From positions 1 to 64,000 of the forward strand of contig JAJOHG010000096.1 in the NCBI GenBank assembly GCA_021029095.1: a stretch of 64,000 bases of DNA, read 5' to 3'. The notes under the pieces were generated by a model. The model did not search any database. It saw only the letters and a list, made by a program, of their open reading frames with translations, and was not told the DNA's origin. The position numbers were made by a program, and so were the translations under genes. The stretch's first letter is position 1; each line of letters opens with the position of its first letter. Source of the stretch: Phellopilus nigrolimitatus. Lineage: Eukaryota > Basidiomycota > Agaricomycetes > Hymenochaetales > Hymenochaetaceae. Below, piece by piece: positions 51,901-63,631 of this stretch.

Positions 51901-53297
51901 AAGGTAAACGTTTTGCTGAAATACTTCGTAGAGCCTCGACCTGACGTTATTTTTAGTCGTCATCTTATTCCTGAGACCTTCCATTCTTTGATGTTGGACT
52001 CCGATTCGCCTATCGTCGACTTTTATCCCGAGTCTTTTGAGATTGACATGAACGGGAAAAAGATGGAATGGCAGGGTGTTGCTCTGCTGCCTTTCCTTGA
52101 CCAGAACAGGCTGCTGGAAGCCATGGGTACACGGTATTCAGGGCTCAACGAAGATGAAATCAGACGGAACAAATGGGGAAGCAATACACTTTATGTAGCT
52201 GATGAGCACCCGCTTTATCCTACCATGGAGAGCCTATATGCAAAGCGTAAAGATGATAAGGCAGGTTTTTAAACGATTTGTCGCCCATTTTTATACTGAC
52301 AGTCATTTCGCAGCCTCTTCCGATTAACCCAAAGCACAGCAAAGGGCTTAACGGGAGCTTACTTCCTGATCCGAACTGCCTTCCCGGCGCAACGTATTAC
52401 AGCCCACTTTCAAGCGTGGGTCTTGAAGACATACCGGGTGACCGCTCTTTAGCGGCGCTCTACTTTTTCCCCAAGCAGCTCAAGCCGCACCGCTCAATGC
52501 TGCTTCCCGGCGTGCGCCGCTCACAGCGAATGCTTACGCAGTCAGACTACGAGACGATCCGCCGCGGCGGCCGCGGAAGGGGCCGCGACACAGGCTTCCA
52601 CGCCATCAACAGTGGGCGAGACAGCGGGCGCAACTCGTATGGCGGATACGGCGGGCAGCAGTCGTATGGAGGCAACGGCTATGGAGGGGGAGGCTACGGA
52701 GGTACCGGAGGGAGAGGCGGTTACGGAAATGGGAACAACCAATACGGTGACCGCGGATTGCCTCCTCCGCGTGGGCGAGGTGACAATGCTCGGTCAGGGT
52801 ACGGAGGACCGCCTGCCCGCTCGTCTTACCAGCCATCACCGGCGGCGGACTATAGCCGCCCGGGCAATAATTACTATCAGGGCAACGGCCGGGAGCCGCC
52901 TGCCCCTTCGCATTATGGAGGCCAGGGGAACGGTTACGGAGGATACAATAGCCAGGTTCCGTCCTACTCTCAGGGATACGGCAATAATTCCGGGTATGGC
53001 GGGAACGCGCGAGGCGGGTACGGAGGTTATAGAGGCAGTGGAGGGGGTGGGAATGACGGCAGTTATGGTGGCTATGGTGGTGAGAGAGGTGGAGGCGGGG
53101 GTAGCGGCGGCTATGGCGGCTATGGAGGTGACAGAGGTGGAGGTCGCGGCGGCTACGGCAGCTACGGCGGAGGTGGTGCAGGAAGCTACGGCCAAGGCCA
53201 ACAGAACTATGGTGGTTATGGAGGCTATGGTGGGTCTGGTCCTCCGCCGTCTGGCCCTTCCTATGCGGGACGAGGACGGGGGTATGGTCGCTACTGA
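48972..53297 (+). CDS. RAT1: Nuclear 5'-3' exoribonuclease RAT1/XRN2 with RGG-like tail
   Basis: Degrades nuclear RNA 5' to 3' and promotes transcription termination. The first coding exon is only ATG (48972-48974); a 71-base intron (48975-49045) follows, and exon 2 opens [15 protein letters not shown], the family N-terminus. Then [79 protein letters not shown], and the Rat1-specific CCHC knuckle [14 protein letters not shown]. Later blocks are [57 protein letters not shown] and [13 protein letters not shown]. The C-terminal about 250 residues (from 52550) are Gly/Tyr-rich with many GGYGG and RG motifs, predicted to be disordered and RNA-binding. Frames are intact. Confidence 0.95.
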
Positions 53298-53828
53298 TCC
53301 TGCTATAATATCTTAAAGTAGTTTCTACGTCTTACAAGTACTGTACCCCCTCGCTAGTGTATCCATAAGCCGTCTTCTCTCCTGTTCACATGCCCCTTTC
53401 CTATATCATTCTTGATAAACAATCAAATTCAGCACACGCCTATAACAATGGTCGTGACATTTAGAGAAAAAAAGAAATAATATCAAGTGGACATAAGGCA
53501 GATGCGCCTAAAGTGCACGATCATGGAATTGTTAAATGACAACCGGTCGGTCTTCCTAAGTATCCTGAGTGTTAGCGAGAATGACCGATGTGCTTCTGAA
53601 AATGCCAGATTGACGAAGAATACGCATGGAGAACAATTCATATACACAAGATTCCTATTTCATATAATACATACATAGCGCAACCTGATCGACTCGTATA
53701 GCACACGAGCAGAGATACATTTAACCAAATAGATGTCAGTAAGAAATGTCAGCAAGATCCACCCTACTAGCAAAGTCCTCTCGATCTAGCACTATCTTCC
53801 GTTCTACACAACAGCTGATAGGAATCCT
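53298..53828. other. Intergenic region between convergent RAT1 and the unknown gene
   Basis: About 530 bp, AT-rich, containing two 3' ends. No gene is seen; a 63-residue open frame at 53487-53678 lacks any motif. Confidence 0.4.
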
Positions 53829-56661
53829 TCAGTAGTCTCGCACCGGGACGTATGACAGGAAAAGGATGTATTTCCTCTTCAACTGCTCCTTCAGGTGCGC
53901 CTTCTCAACCGCCTTCCGTACCCGTTCTTCCTCCTTGCGCTGCTGGCGCCTGTGACGTTCCTCGCCGCGGTCGTATCCGTCAGCCTTGCGACCGTAGATG
54001 CCGTAGTGGCCCCCGTACGCGCTGCCGCCAGGCGGTACATACCCCTCAGGCTCCGACAGAGAGTCGTCCAATCCTTCCGACGACGCATATGAGTCGGAAG
54101 ACTCCTCCCGCAGTCGCGTCTCAGGCAGCCGCGCGCCGCGTCCGGAAACGCAGTTGCGGCCCTTGTACAGCACGAGCTCGACGCCGCGGGGGAAGAAGAA
54201 CGCGTGGTTCCAGAGGTCGAGGAGGTCCTTGACGAGCTCGGAGGGCTTCGGCGGAGGGCCGCCGTTGGGCAGCGGGAGGCTGCCCTTCCATGCGAGTGCG
54301 AGATCCTGGCGCATAATGTCAGGCTAAAATTTACAGATGACAAAAAAGAGACAAACATTCATGAGGCGACCCCAATCTTCGGGCATCACATCATGCGTCC
54401 CGAGCACGGGTGGGCGGCTCTGGATAATGTTGTCCAGGAAATCGTCCATGTCCTGAACCCTGATCATGGTAAACGGTGTAAACGTCTGCGCGCGGTTGAT
54501 CGGGCGCGAGAACGCTTCAGGGCTCGCGAGCATCTGCTCCGCCGGAGGAACGCCGTAGGCGCCCGCGCCCGCGAGCGGCATCCCTCCACCGATCCGGGGA
54601 GACACGCCTGGGATGGCGCCGCCGCCGATCCGTGGAGACAGGCCCAGAGTCCCTTCTCTAGGGCGAGGAGAATGACCGAGGACGCCACCAGATCCAATGC
54701 GGGGAGACACTCCGTAGCCCCCAGGAGCCCCGACGCCTCCGCCGATCCCAGCGCCGGGTCCAGAAGCAGATGGGTACGGTGCCGTGCCTGGGATGGGACT
54801 GTGGCTGCGCGACGGCGCTCTCGATATCGGCTGGCCTGCATAGATGTGGCCGGCCGGGTACACTGCGGCGCCCTCGGGTCCTAACCCCATCGTACCCGGC
54901 AGCGGACTCGTTCCACGACGGTATGGCGAGCGTTCGGGAGCACCGTAGATACTGCTCGCGCGCTCGGGGGCACCATAGACGGTGCCTCCGCGTTCTGATC
55001 CTCCATAGACAGTTCCCCCTCGCTCTGACCCACCATAGACGGTTCCCCCACGCTCGGGTGCACCATAGATACTGCTTGCGCGCTCAGGTGCGCCATAGAT
55101 GCTCGCAGTGCGTTCAGCACGTTCAGCACGCTCAGGCGCTCCGTAAAGGCTTGAGCGGCGTTGGCCACCCGGGGGACCGTAATCGTCGAACCGCTCACGC
55201 TCGTAAGAGGCCGGCTCGTCGTAGATATTGCCGACGGCTCCAGGCGAGGGCATGGACATGGACTGGCGCCGTGAACGTGTGCCTACAGGAGGCGCGCCGT
55301 ACTCCGCCGTTAGGCCGCGCCCGCTTACGTTGAGATCACCCATGCGGCGCTCGAGATCTCCAACCCTCTCCCTCGACCGCTCGCGCAAGTCTCTCTCGCC
55401 ATACGCCGCGCCGGAAGGAGCGAGTCCCGCACCCATTCCACCCACGTTGCTCAAGCGGCGGGTGCGCGCAACGCGCTCAGTCTCGACCTCGCGGAAGGCG
55501 TCGCGCTCGCGCACCTTGCGGAGTTCTCTTTCCTCGGCTTTCTCGCGTGCGCGACGCTCGGCCTCATAGACGCTATTGCGCTTCGTTGCTTGTTTTTCCT
55601 CCTTGCGCCGCCTGTGTTCTTCTCTCTCCTTTTCTTTCTCCCTAAAGATCATACAATTAATCGTTTTCAGGATGCCCTTCACAATATCAATGTATGTAGA
55701 AGAGCTTACCATTCTCTGTATGCTTTTTCATCGCGGGGATCACGTCCTGCCGCTACTTGAGGGTCGCCGGCAGTTGCAGCACCTGGCAGCTGGCCACGGA
55801 ACGAAGCAAGGACATCCTAAGTAGCAATGAAACTGACTTAAACATAGAAATATTATACACAACACGCATGTGCTCACCGGACCCGCAGGCGCAATGCCTA
55901 CAGGAGGGACAGTGGACGTCTCGGTAGGAACCCACTGGATTCCCGTGTATGTTACTCCTTGTGGTGAGCGGTATCTAAAGCAGATAGTGAGTAATTGTTG
56001 CACGCATACATTCAGCATAAAAAGACACTCACGATGAAGGCTCCGCTCTGCGACGGAAAAAACGAGGACGAAAAATAAAATTTGAATCTGAGTATCCTTG
56101 CTGCTGACGGAAGCAAAACCGTACTCACCTGAAGTGATGGTATGTCACACGCCCGAGCGCGTCCGTTGTTGTCGTGTACGTCACTGCGCCAGGCTGCACA
56201 TTCGCGCCGAAGGGCTGCGCTGCAGCTGGGGCAGCCGTACCGGCCGTCCCCGCTTGCGGGAACTGCATCGGATTCGTGTGTGGGGAGGGCGCGGCGGAGT
56301 GGTAGCCAGTCGGGCCCGCGGGTGCGAGCGTCGAGCTGAGGCTCCCGGCGTATGGCGAGTGCGGGTATGCGTTTGCGGGCGGTGGCATAGCGGCTGATGC
56401 AGCGTACGGCGAGTGCAGATATGCGCCTGCTGGCGCGGGCGTAGCGGCGGGCGCTGCATATGGCGAATGCGGGTATGCGGAGGCTGGAGCGGGCGCGGCG
56501 GCTTGGCCAGCGTACGGCGAGTGCGGGTACGCGCTAGCTTGGACTGGAGCGGCAGCGGCTCCCGAATAATTGGTCGCAGGAAACGGGTAGGCCGAGGGGG
56601 CGGGCCCGCCGGGGTAGGACGATGTCATGGGCGAGACGGGGGCGGCGTACGGATAGGCCAT
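53829..56661 (-). CDS. Large repeat-rich protein of unknown function
   Basis: I do not recognise a family with known function. The N-terminus (from 56661) is MAYPYAAPVSPMTSSYPGG, followed by four copies of an 18-residue A-Y-P-H-S-P-Y-A repeat. A short globular-looking stretch follows (DALGRVTYHHFRYRSPQGVT, then YTGIQWVPTET). Next is a long Glu/Arg helix with RKEEKQATKRNSVYEAERRA, likely coiled coil. Then comes a low-complexity middle with seven Y-G-A-P-E-R repeats and several SPRIG(G/S)G motifs. The C-terminal part is more ordered: MIRVQDMDDFLDNIIQSRPP, HDVMPEDWGRLMN, DLALAWKGSLPLPNGG, DLLDLWNHAFFFPRGVELVL. It ends in a charged helix, KYILFLSYVPVRDY. Introns are short and junctions look in phase. 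The C-terminal block looks conserved enough to define a fungal family; function unknown. Confidence 0.75.
54930..55155 (-). repeat. Seven 10-residue YGAPER coding repeats
   Basis: Units of 30 bases (one of 48) encode SLYGAPERAE, SIYGAPERAS, SIYGAPERGG, TVYGGSERGG twice, TVYGAPERAS and SIYGAPERSP. Nucleotide identity between units is high, suggesting recent expansion. Confidence 0.85.
56345..56540 (-). repeat. Four 18-residue AYPHSPYA coding repeats
   Basis: Units of 54 bases, each encoding (A/G/N)AYPHSPYA followed by an Ala/Pro-rich spacer. They lie in the N-terminal part of the unknown protein. One unit has Leu for Pro (AYLHSPYA). Confidence 0.85.
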
Positions 56662-57571
56662 GGTTAGGTCTTGCTGCGGCTGATTAGACGCACGTTGTGC
56701 TCGATCTTGCGGGATTCAGCTGCGATCTCTGCGCGATTGTCAGCGCACGACTCGAGGCAGCGACAGCGACGGAGGGAGATTAGGAGCTTTGTTGATGCGT
56801 CGTGCTCGCTGTTCGTCGTCTATAGATGCGCCGATACGACCAAGATGCTATATAAACCAGGCAAGTTGGTTATATGCAGCACAAGTTTAGCAACGGCGTC
56901 GTCGACGACAATGGCGACGAGTAACCTACCCTATTCCGACGTCGTAGAGCACAAGTACTGATAGCACGGAGATGGTGGTGAGTTGCAAGGGGCTATAAAG
57001 ATATAGAACTGCTGAAAGAGTGGGCTATGGGCAGCAGGCAGGTGGTGGGCACGTTGCTTTGCGCGTGCTTCCAGTCTGATCCCTTGATCCACATCCTATT
57101 GCATTTAGTGCGTGCCTCACACAGTAATATTCAATGGACAAAGGGCTTTTATAAATAGTTGCCAGGGTTTGATCACACTTGTTAGTCGTACATTGGTCTT
57201 GTCGTCTCAGTGTTTTCGGTGCGCAGGGCCTGCGAGCCACCCTGTACGGGTCGTCTCGGAGTCTTGGGACGCGGTGCGTAGAGAATTCGTGCAATTAGGA
57301 TATCAGTGTAGAAAGATGTACAGCATGCTCAGTAATAAGTAAGTAAACACAGCAGTCAAAGATATGGAAAGGAAGAAGGAAAACAAAACAAAAAGAAACA
57401 TGCCAGTGCTTGTGCTGTTGTCCACATCGTCCAATGTACATGCGTCCCAGCGCCTCAACTACAACACCCAGATCTCCGCCTCAGAAGCCGTTTCGTCTTC
57501 GAAATCCGAAGGGCGTGCCGGCTCTATGTTGTTCCCCGCGGCGCGCCTTGCTCAAAAGTTTATAATGTAAA
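56662..57571. other. Intergenic region left of SEC22
   Basis: About 900 bp with no recognised gene. It includes the promoter of the unknown protein gene (left end) and the 3' end of SEC22 (right end). Short frames on both strands lack motifs. Confidence 0.4.
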
Positions 57572-58586
57572 TTATAAGAACCGCCACCAGATGAAGATGG
57601 TAAGGAGCAACACGACGGCGCCGAGCGGGGCATATTGGCGGAGCATCGCCTGGACATTGATGTGTCGCGCTGCCTTGCGGTACTTTTCTGACTCTGAGCG
57701 TAGAGAAGTCGACAAATGCGACATTTCTGGATGAGATAATTAGCGTTAGGTTGTAATCTCAATGAACACGAAGTATGTTAGCAGTAAGAGCTCACTGTCA
57801 AGAGAATCTCCGCGCCACAAAAGCTCCTCCATGTTCTTGGTCATGATGCGCGTCACGTCGTGCAGGTCATCGTTGAGCTTGTCGAGATTCGAGCTCGCAG
57901 CATTCGCCGTGCGTGTGTCTTGATATAATCGTGCAGTTTTTGACATAAATGTGTCTGTATGAGAAGCCGACGTTAAGCAGCAGAAAAGTGGAGAAAACGA
58001 AGCTAAGCGGGAGAGAACGCACCGAACCCGACAAACGCGTACGGCTTCCGCGCGGTTTCAACCTTCGCGCCGTACGAGTTTTGGAACTCTTTCGAGAGCT
58101 CGTCGAGGTACGAGAACGCGAGCTTGCGCGGGTACGACTTGTCCGCGATCGTCAGGTACACGACATTGTCCGCAATCATGTAGCTGCCCATTTGCGGTTC
58201 CAGTCGTCCAGTCGCAGAGCAGCAAGCGCCATCGACGAGTGTAAGCGTGTATATTATAAAGAAGAAGATGCACAGAGGGCCGTCAGTATATTCAGACGCT
58301 TGGAGGCATGCGAAGCGGCGCACGACGCACTGTAGAGTATACGGCCGCTCTCGATCGAACATAGCGGCTCAGAGTTGGGCGTTATCCGCCTGAAGATGAG
58401 CTTCGCCTGCTGCTTGTGCTCCTGCAGTATCTGCTCCGTCTATAAATAAACAGCCGCGCATTTCGTGAGCATGGACGCGAACTGCTCAGGATGCCTGGGA
58501 CGTGGCAAGCGCGTACCTGGTCGTCGTCAACCGTAGCGGCCAGCGGCAGCGCGTCACTCGCGCGCACAATTGTTGTTGATTTCACC
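57572..58586 (-). CDS. SEC22: R-SNARE SEC22 (one-base break in the longin domain)
   Basis: SNARE for ER-Golgi transport. The N-terminal longin domain begins MVKSTTIVRASDALPLAATV followed by DDDQTEQILQEHKQQAKLIF. Further on are YMIADNVVYLTIADKSYPRK and LAFSYLDELSKEFQNSYG. The SNARE motif NLDKLNDDLHDVTRIMTKNM has the zero-layer Arg, then EELLWRGDSLD. The last exon reads KYRKAARHINVQAMLRQYAP followed by a C-terminal transmembrane helix ending FIWWRFL. About six exons. Oddity: where the family reads ESGPYTL, the sequence read gives ESG and then shifts; one C appears missing in GGCCG at 58343-58346, after which YTLQ continues in the new frame. Everything else fits a functional gene. Confidence 0.93.
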
Positions 58587-59114
58587 ATTTTCCGGTGCTG
58601 CTTGCGGGGGCGTTCGAGACTGCTGCAGTAAGAGTGTTTCGGGAGTCGGGAGCAGGTCTGGTCGGCGTGCACTGAGCGGTTTCGGTCTGAGAAATTGAAA
58701 TTCAATAAATTAGTCGAGCGTGTGACGTGTACAACGAATCACGGATCGCGTTTTATTACGTAAGCTCGTCACATTTTCTTGTCTAATTTGATGTTTCCGA
58801 CAGCAAGAGATAAAAGTGTATACAAGTCCCTAGTCACTCAATAACTACTGTGGATTATACATTTTCATGGGTTGAACGCCGAGGAAATACGAGAGATTCT
58901 TTCCTTTATGTAAATTCAGATACAGCTCACCCTGATCGATCACTTCGAGTGATCATTCTGACTTCCAAGAAGTTCCTTTTTCATGGTCGACTCTCGGATA
59001 TCCTGCAAGTAATACAACAACATACAGATGCTGCTTCTCAAATACTTATTGTATTACAACCAACCAACCAGCCCCTGCGTCCCATCGTCATGTACATATC
59101 ACTCGTCCTCCAAC
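58587..59114. other. Intergenic region, SEC22 upstream and eRF3 3' end
   Basis: About 530 bp, AT-rich. It contains the SEC22 promoter side and the eRF3 3' untranslated region. No separate gene is supported. Confidence 0.4.
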
Positions 59115-61057
59115 TCAAACAGTAGTCGCTGCAGGTCCTCCTAACGCTAGGCTTGCAATGCCATCTGACACGTCGATTGGATTCTCTATCAATTTCGTGA
59201 CCTTGCCGATTGCAACTGTTCTGCCTGAGAATTTATAATCCGATAAGCGGGATGAAAATTGGCACTTATTTCAGAGGAGAAATCGTACCCTCGTCTCGTA
59301 AGGTGAAGCGGCCCATCTGAGGGTGGTCCACAAAACGCTCGATGCAGATTGGCGCAGCTGTTTCTATCAGCGCGACAATTTTTTGACCCTTCTTCGCAAA
59401 TTGCGGCGGCTTTCGCGACTTGCGGCCGGTTGCCTTGTCAAAGTAGTGCAGGAGTGCCGCAAGATTGACCTCTTCTGAAAGTGTATGCACGTGGAGGACA
59501 GCACTGTAGCCCGCGCAGATGATATTCTTGTGCTCGAGGATCGCGAGCTGTGCCTCGAATTGGCGGACAGCATGAACGGGTTTTGAGGAAGAGGTGAGAA
59601 CGAAGCCCGTCGTGATGTCCTCGTCGTCGATGCCCTTTAGCCGAACACGCACGTTGTCGCCGCACAGTGCGCCAGAGACTTCGTCCTCGAGCTCGTTGTA
59701 GATCGCGGAGACTTCGACGGTTGTGTGATTCGGCATGACAAGAAGATTATCGTTGCGTTGCAGTCGTCCAGACTCAATCTTTCCGACGATAACCGCGCCC
59801 ATGTCTTTGTATTTTTCGGAGATGGGCAGCATGAGCGGGCCGTTGAATTTTCGGTCGACCATCGGCATCTGGTCAAGGAGTTCGAGAAGAGAAGGGCCTC
59901 TGTAATGATGCTAAGATTGCGGGAGAAGGAAAACATTTAAGAGAATTCGATACGTACTCCCGCCAAGGAGCAATGCTCTTGCTGACCCTATCCTTCAAAT
60001 TTTGCCCAGTTTGCGCGGATACCGGCACAAATGTAACATCAGTCTTAGGATTATAGCCCGCAGACTTGACAAAGGGCGTGACCTTGCCGATGATCTCGTC
60101 GTAGCGGGCCTTGTCCCATTGAACGGTCGTATCGTCCATCTTGTTAATGACAATAACGAGCTTGGCGACACCGGCTGTCTTGACAAGCATGACATGCTCT
60201 CGGGTCTGGCCGCCCCTCTCAAATCCGGTCTCAAACTCACCCTTGCGGGCAGACACGACGAGCACGGCAACGTCAGCCTGGGCAGCACCGGAAATCATAG
60301 AAGGCACATATGTTTTGTGCCCAGGGGCATCGAGAATGGTATACCGCCGCGAATCGGTCTCAAAGTAGCCACGGCCGACTTCTACTGTCTTTCCTTGAGA
60401 CGCTCTTGAGGTGTAGAGTCAAGAGCCCAGGAGAGGTACCAGCTCTCCCTACCGGCGTCCTTAGCATCCTTTTCGTACTTCTCCATCGTACGCTTGTCCA
60501 CCATCCCGGTAAGGAAAAGAATGTTTCCGCCCATAGTGCTTTTACCTGCATCGACGTGTCCGATGAACACGATGCTGAGATGCTGCTTGACTGACAAGAC
60601 ATAAGTGTGCGATCCAGCCAGATCAACAGGCGCTGCTACTTACCATCACCGAAGAGGTCCTTCAATGTCTCCTGATCGGCAACGGCTTGCGCATCCTGAC
60701 GATTTTGTCGGCATCAGTCTTCGCTTTTACTGTGGAAAACGTCTTGGATCCTGTGGCAGCCGGGGTAGATGCTGAGGGGACCTTCGCGGGAGTCGATGGT
60801 GTAGGCTTCGGTGCAGGCGGTTGCGCAGCTACAGGAACCGGTGCTGGTGCTGCAACGGGAGCTGGTTCAGGAGCTGGTGCTGAGGCAGTAGGCGTAGGCT
60901 TGCTTCCTCCAATGTTCAAGGTGATCGTAGGAGGAGGTGCAGGTGCTACACTCTGCTCTGGTCGCTCGATGGGCGCTGGAGGCGGTTCCGCTGACCGCAC
61001 TGGAGGACGAAATTTTCCTGGCACAAATTCGTTGGCCCCGATGTTCAGCCTGCTCAT
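59115..61057 (-). CDS. SUP35: Translation release factor eRF3 (Sup35) with PAM2-like N-terminus; two frame breaks
   Basis: GTPase that works with eRF1 in translation termination. Residues 1-16, MSRLNIGANEFVPGKF, match the PAM2 consensus (L-N-x-x-A-x-E-F-x-P) that binds the poly(A)-binding protein. An Ala/Pro-rich linker follows, without the Gln/Asn prion-type region of yeast. GTPase motifs: GHVDAGKST (P-loop), DAPGHKTYVPSMISGAAQAD and NKMDDTTVQWDKARYDEI. Domains II-III include GPLMLPISEKYKDMGAVIVG, CAGYSAVLHVHTL and ERFVDHPQMGRFTLRDEG, spliced to RTVAIGKVTKLI, and the protein ends GGPAATTV. Two one-base deletions are needed to explain the frame: one near 60694-60695 (DKIVR to DAQAVADQETLKDLF) and one near 60393-60394 (QERLK to GKTVEVGRGYFETD), both in short homopolymers. 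Confidence 0.94.
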
Positions 61058-61767
61058 GATGGCCAGACAAACCGAGAGAGCTGTTAGAGCAGGAGAGGGA
61101 GGGAGGAGGAAGAGACGAAGCTGGTAGTATTTATGTTTGCCTCGAGGGCTTCTGTATGCGGTGCGGCGCTTGGCTTGACTAACGTTGAGTCTTGACTTCG
61201 ATCTATCTGAAGGCTCCGACCTCCGACTCACTGACAGTCTTCTTGGTTTAGATCTATTAATTTAATTTAATTTATTCATATTTTTTACGTCGACTCATTT
61301 TCAATCTACTTCTCTAGCATAGTTTCTGCCCTTTTTTCAATATGATGTGGCAAAAAGAAAAATTTAAGGGGAAACTGGTAGAAATTACCTTATCTGACTA
61401 AACGGCTAACAGCATCATTTCCCACGATAATACTGATCTTGCTGTACCCAATCACAACTTCACCTATGGCAATTCGGAAGGAGTTTCCAGAACCCAATAA
61501 CTGATTTGTAGGCTATTTGAAAGGGGATCGCATAAGAAAGTTGTAGGAGGGAGACGGGAGTATTGAAATATTCGAATAACCAAAGACAAATATCGTACCG
61601 TCTGCGAAATTTGATAGAGCACGAATCCGTAATCAAAGCTCGTCATCGTTTTTGTTATTTAGAAGAACCTGAGCAACATTGGGGTATACACTATGATTTT
61701 ACAAGTCTGTGGAAGACAAGCAGACGGGCAAAGACGACGTATAAGTACATGTGCAGAAAACCGCTTG
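61058..61767. other. Intergenic region between eRF3 and MOB1
   Basis: About 710 bp. The left part is the eRF3 upstream region (a TTTAATTTAATTTATT tract near 61258-61275). The right part is the 3' side of MOB1. No gene is supported. Confidence 0.4.
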
Positions 61768-62905
61768 CTACCGAGCCTTATCCTCGGCTAAGATGGCCTC
61801 ATTGAGCTCATCCAATGGGGCGAGTTCCTTCTTGTCCACAAGATCAAACTGCGAATGAAGTAACGTACTTAGTCTTCGTTAGTTTATTCCAGTCCAATAG
61901 AGATGCTGACTTCGTAGATGAACAAGAAGAAGTGTCGATAACTGGTATTAAGATGCGCTGTAAAAGTCCGAGTGTTAGTCATTCGACATTTCTTTTCCTG
62001 CTTACGATAGCTATGTTGTTGTAAACGTACCTTCGATCCCAAGTGCACATATCTGGTCGAAGTGGTTGCTGTACAGATGTGCGTATACACGGAAGAGCCT
62101 CCGTGAGAGTGTACGGACGGTATCGCGGAAGTTCTTGGGGAAGGGTATACCTAGACCACTTTCATGAGATTATAATTCTCAGTCCAAGTGCACTTTCAGA
62201 TGCACCTATCTTGTTAGGAAACACGGTTTCATCATCAAGAAGAGACTGGGCCCAGTTCATCAACGCGTCGACGTAGTCCGGAGCAGGCAGCTTTGTCGGC
62301 CGTTTAAACCGGCCACTATCTTCCCACAAATACTCGTAACTGTCTAAAATTCAGCTTCACGCGTCAAAGGCTCTGTCAGGGATAGTCTCCGCATACCGGG
62401 GGCCGGCAGACATGATAGGACACTGTGCATTCGACAATTGCGAGTCGTTAATTGTATGCGCACGCGGATCGCAAGCGACTGGGCATGCATACCTCCTGTG
62501 GAGTGCAGAACTCCGTCACAGTCCCATAGAGCATATTAAGATGGTTGAAGAAATCCACGGCTAATGCAGTATTGAATTTATGCAATGACTGAGGCAGAGA
62601 CGCGTCCACTCACTATGTACGGCGAGCCACTCGTTCGTGTCCTCCCCCTCTGGCAGCAACACTGCTTGGCGCAGATTACCTGATCCCTACAATCCAAAAC
62701 TGATCAGACGTTGAGAAGACCTTCGAATCTGGTCGAATGCGCACTAGCGTAGCCTCAGCATACTTGCGAAGCTGGTACTGCTTTGTGCCCTCCGGTGCAT
62801 CTCTCCGCGGCTTGAACGTCCGTGTCTTGCCCCTGTATTTGCGATCAGATAGAGCCGGTATGCAAAGTTGTTCGCGAGCACTTACAGGCCGAAGAATGAG
62901 GACAT
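61768..62905 (-). CDS. MOB1: MOB1 kinase activator (Mps one binder)
   Basis: Co-activator of NDR/LATS-type kinases (Dbf2/Sid2) in mitotic exit, septation and morphogenesis. Seven to eight small exons, all in phase, give about 215 residues. Blocks in order: MSSFFGLGKTRTFKPRRDAP, KYAEATLGSGNLRQAVLLPE, NEWLAVHTVDFFNHLNMLYG, TVTEFCTPQECPIMSAGPRY (two zinc cysteines), EYLWEDSGRFKRPTKLPAPD, ALMNWAQSLLDDETVFPNKI, FPKNFRDTVRTLSRRLFRVY, AHLYSNHFDQICALGIE, AHLNTSYRHFFLFIYEF (zinc histidines) and the end DLVDKKELAPLDELNEAILA. The coding start at 62905 is a seven-codon exon. The frame is fully intact. Confidence 0.96.
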
Positions 62906-63631
62906 TAGAAAAGCAGGTTTAGAAAGGTGAGGAAATGATGGTCGCGGTCGATGTGAGCGCGATTAGACCGTGTGCCGTGCGTACAGCCACCGAGACTAAC
63001 GTCACCAAGATTAAAGGATTCTCTGCTTCTTTATGCATCCCACTCTCAGGATACTGTACATCGTCGACAACCGGATACGATGAATTTAATCACTTGACGC
63101 TGACTATACAGACAAAGGACTCAGCTGTCTGAAGGCCTCCTCCGAATCCTGGCTCTGATTTGACACGCTGTGCTGACTCTGAGTCAAACTCACACTCAGG
63201 GCACCTTGACATAACATGGGCGTCGTCTTATGCATTATAGTCAAACTTGCTGAAACGCGCGGTTGTAACTTGAGTGCGGCTACATTTTGATGCACCTCGA
63301 TGGAATGCACCGTCATTCACTGGTATAACCTTGATGCCTACCGACCTGTAACCTGTTCACCTGTCTAATGATGATGAATACTGCGGTCGGTCGGGAGATG
63401 CGTATCTCACGCAAAAAAGACAGTGTTTTAATGCAGTCAAATCGTACCCATCAACTCTATATCTCGGGTTTCAGATCTCCGTTCTTGTGGCTCGCCGTCC
63501 TTTAGTACTTCGTGTGCGCCCGGTGGAACGCTTCGCCATCCAACCCTATTGCTAAATCCTTTAAAGCCAAGCACTTACCAGCTCCAATGCCCATAATCTG
63601 CGGTATTCGTCGTCCTCTGATTTAAGCCGAA
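62906..63631. other. Intergenic region right of MOB1
   Basis: About 725 bp with no gene seen. It contains the MOB1 promoter on the left and presumably the promoter of the small secreted peptide gene on the right. Confidence 0.35.

Noticed and set aside
58850..59125. 91-residue plus-strand frame
   Set aside because: Overlaps the last exon of eRF3 on the opposite strand and shows no motif.
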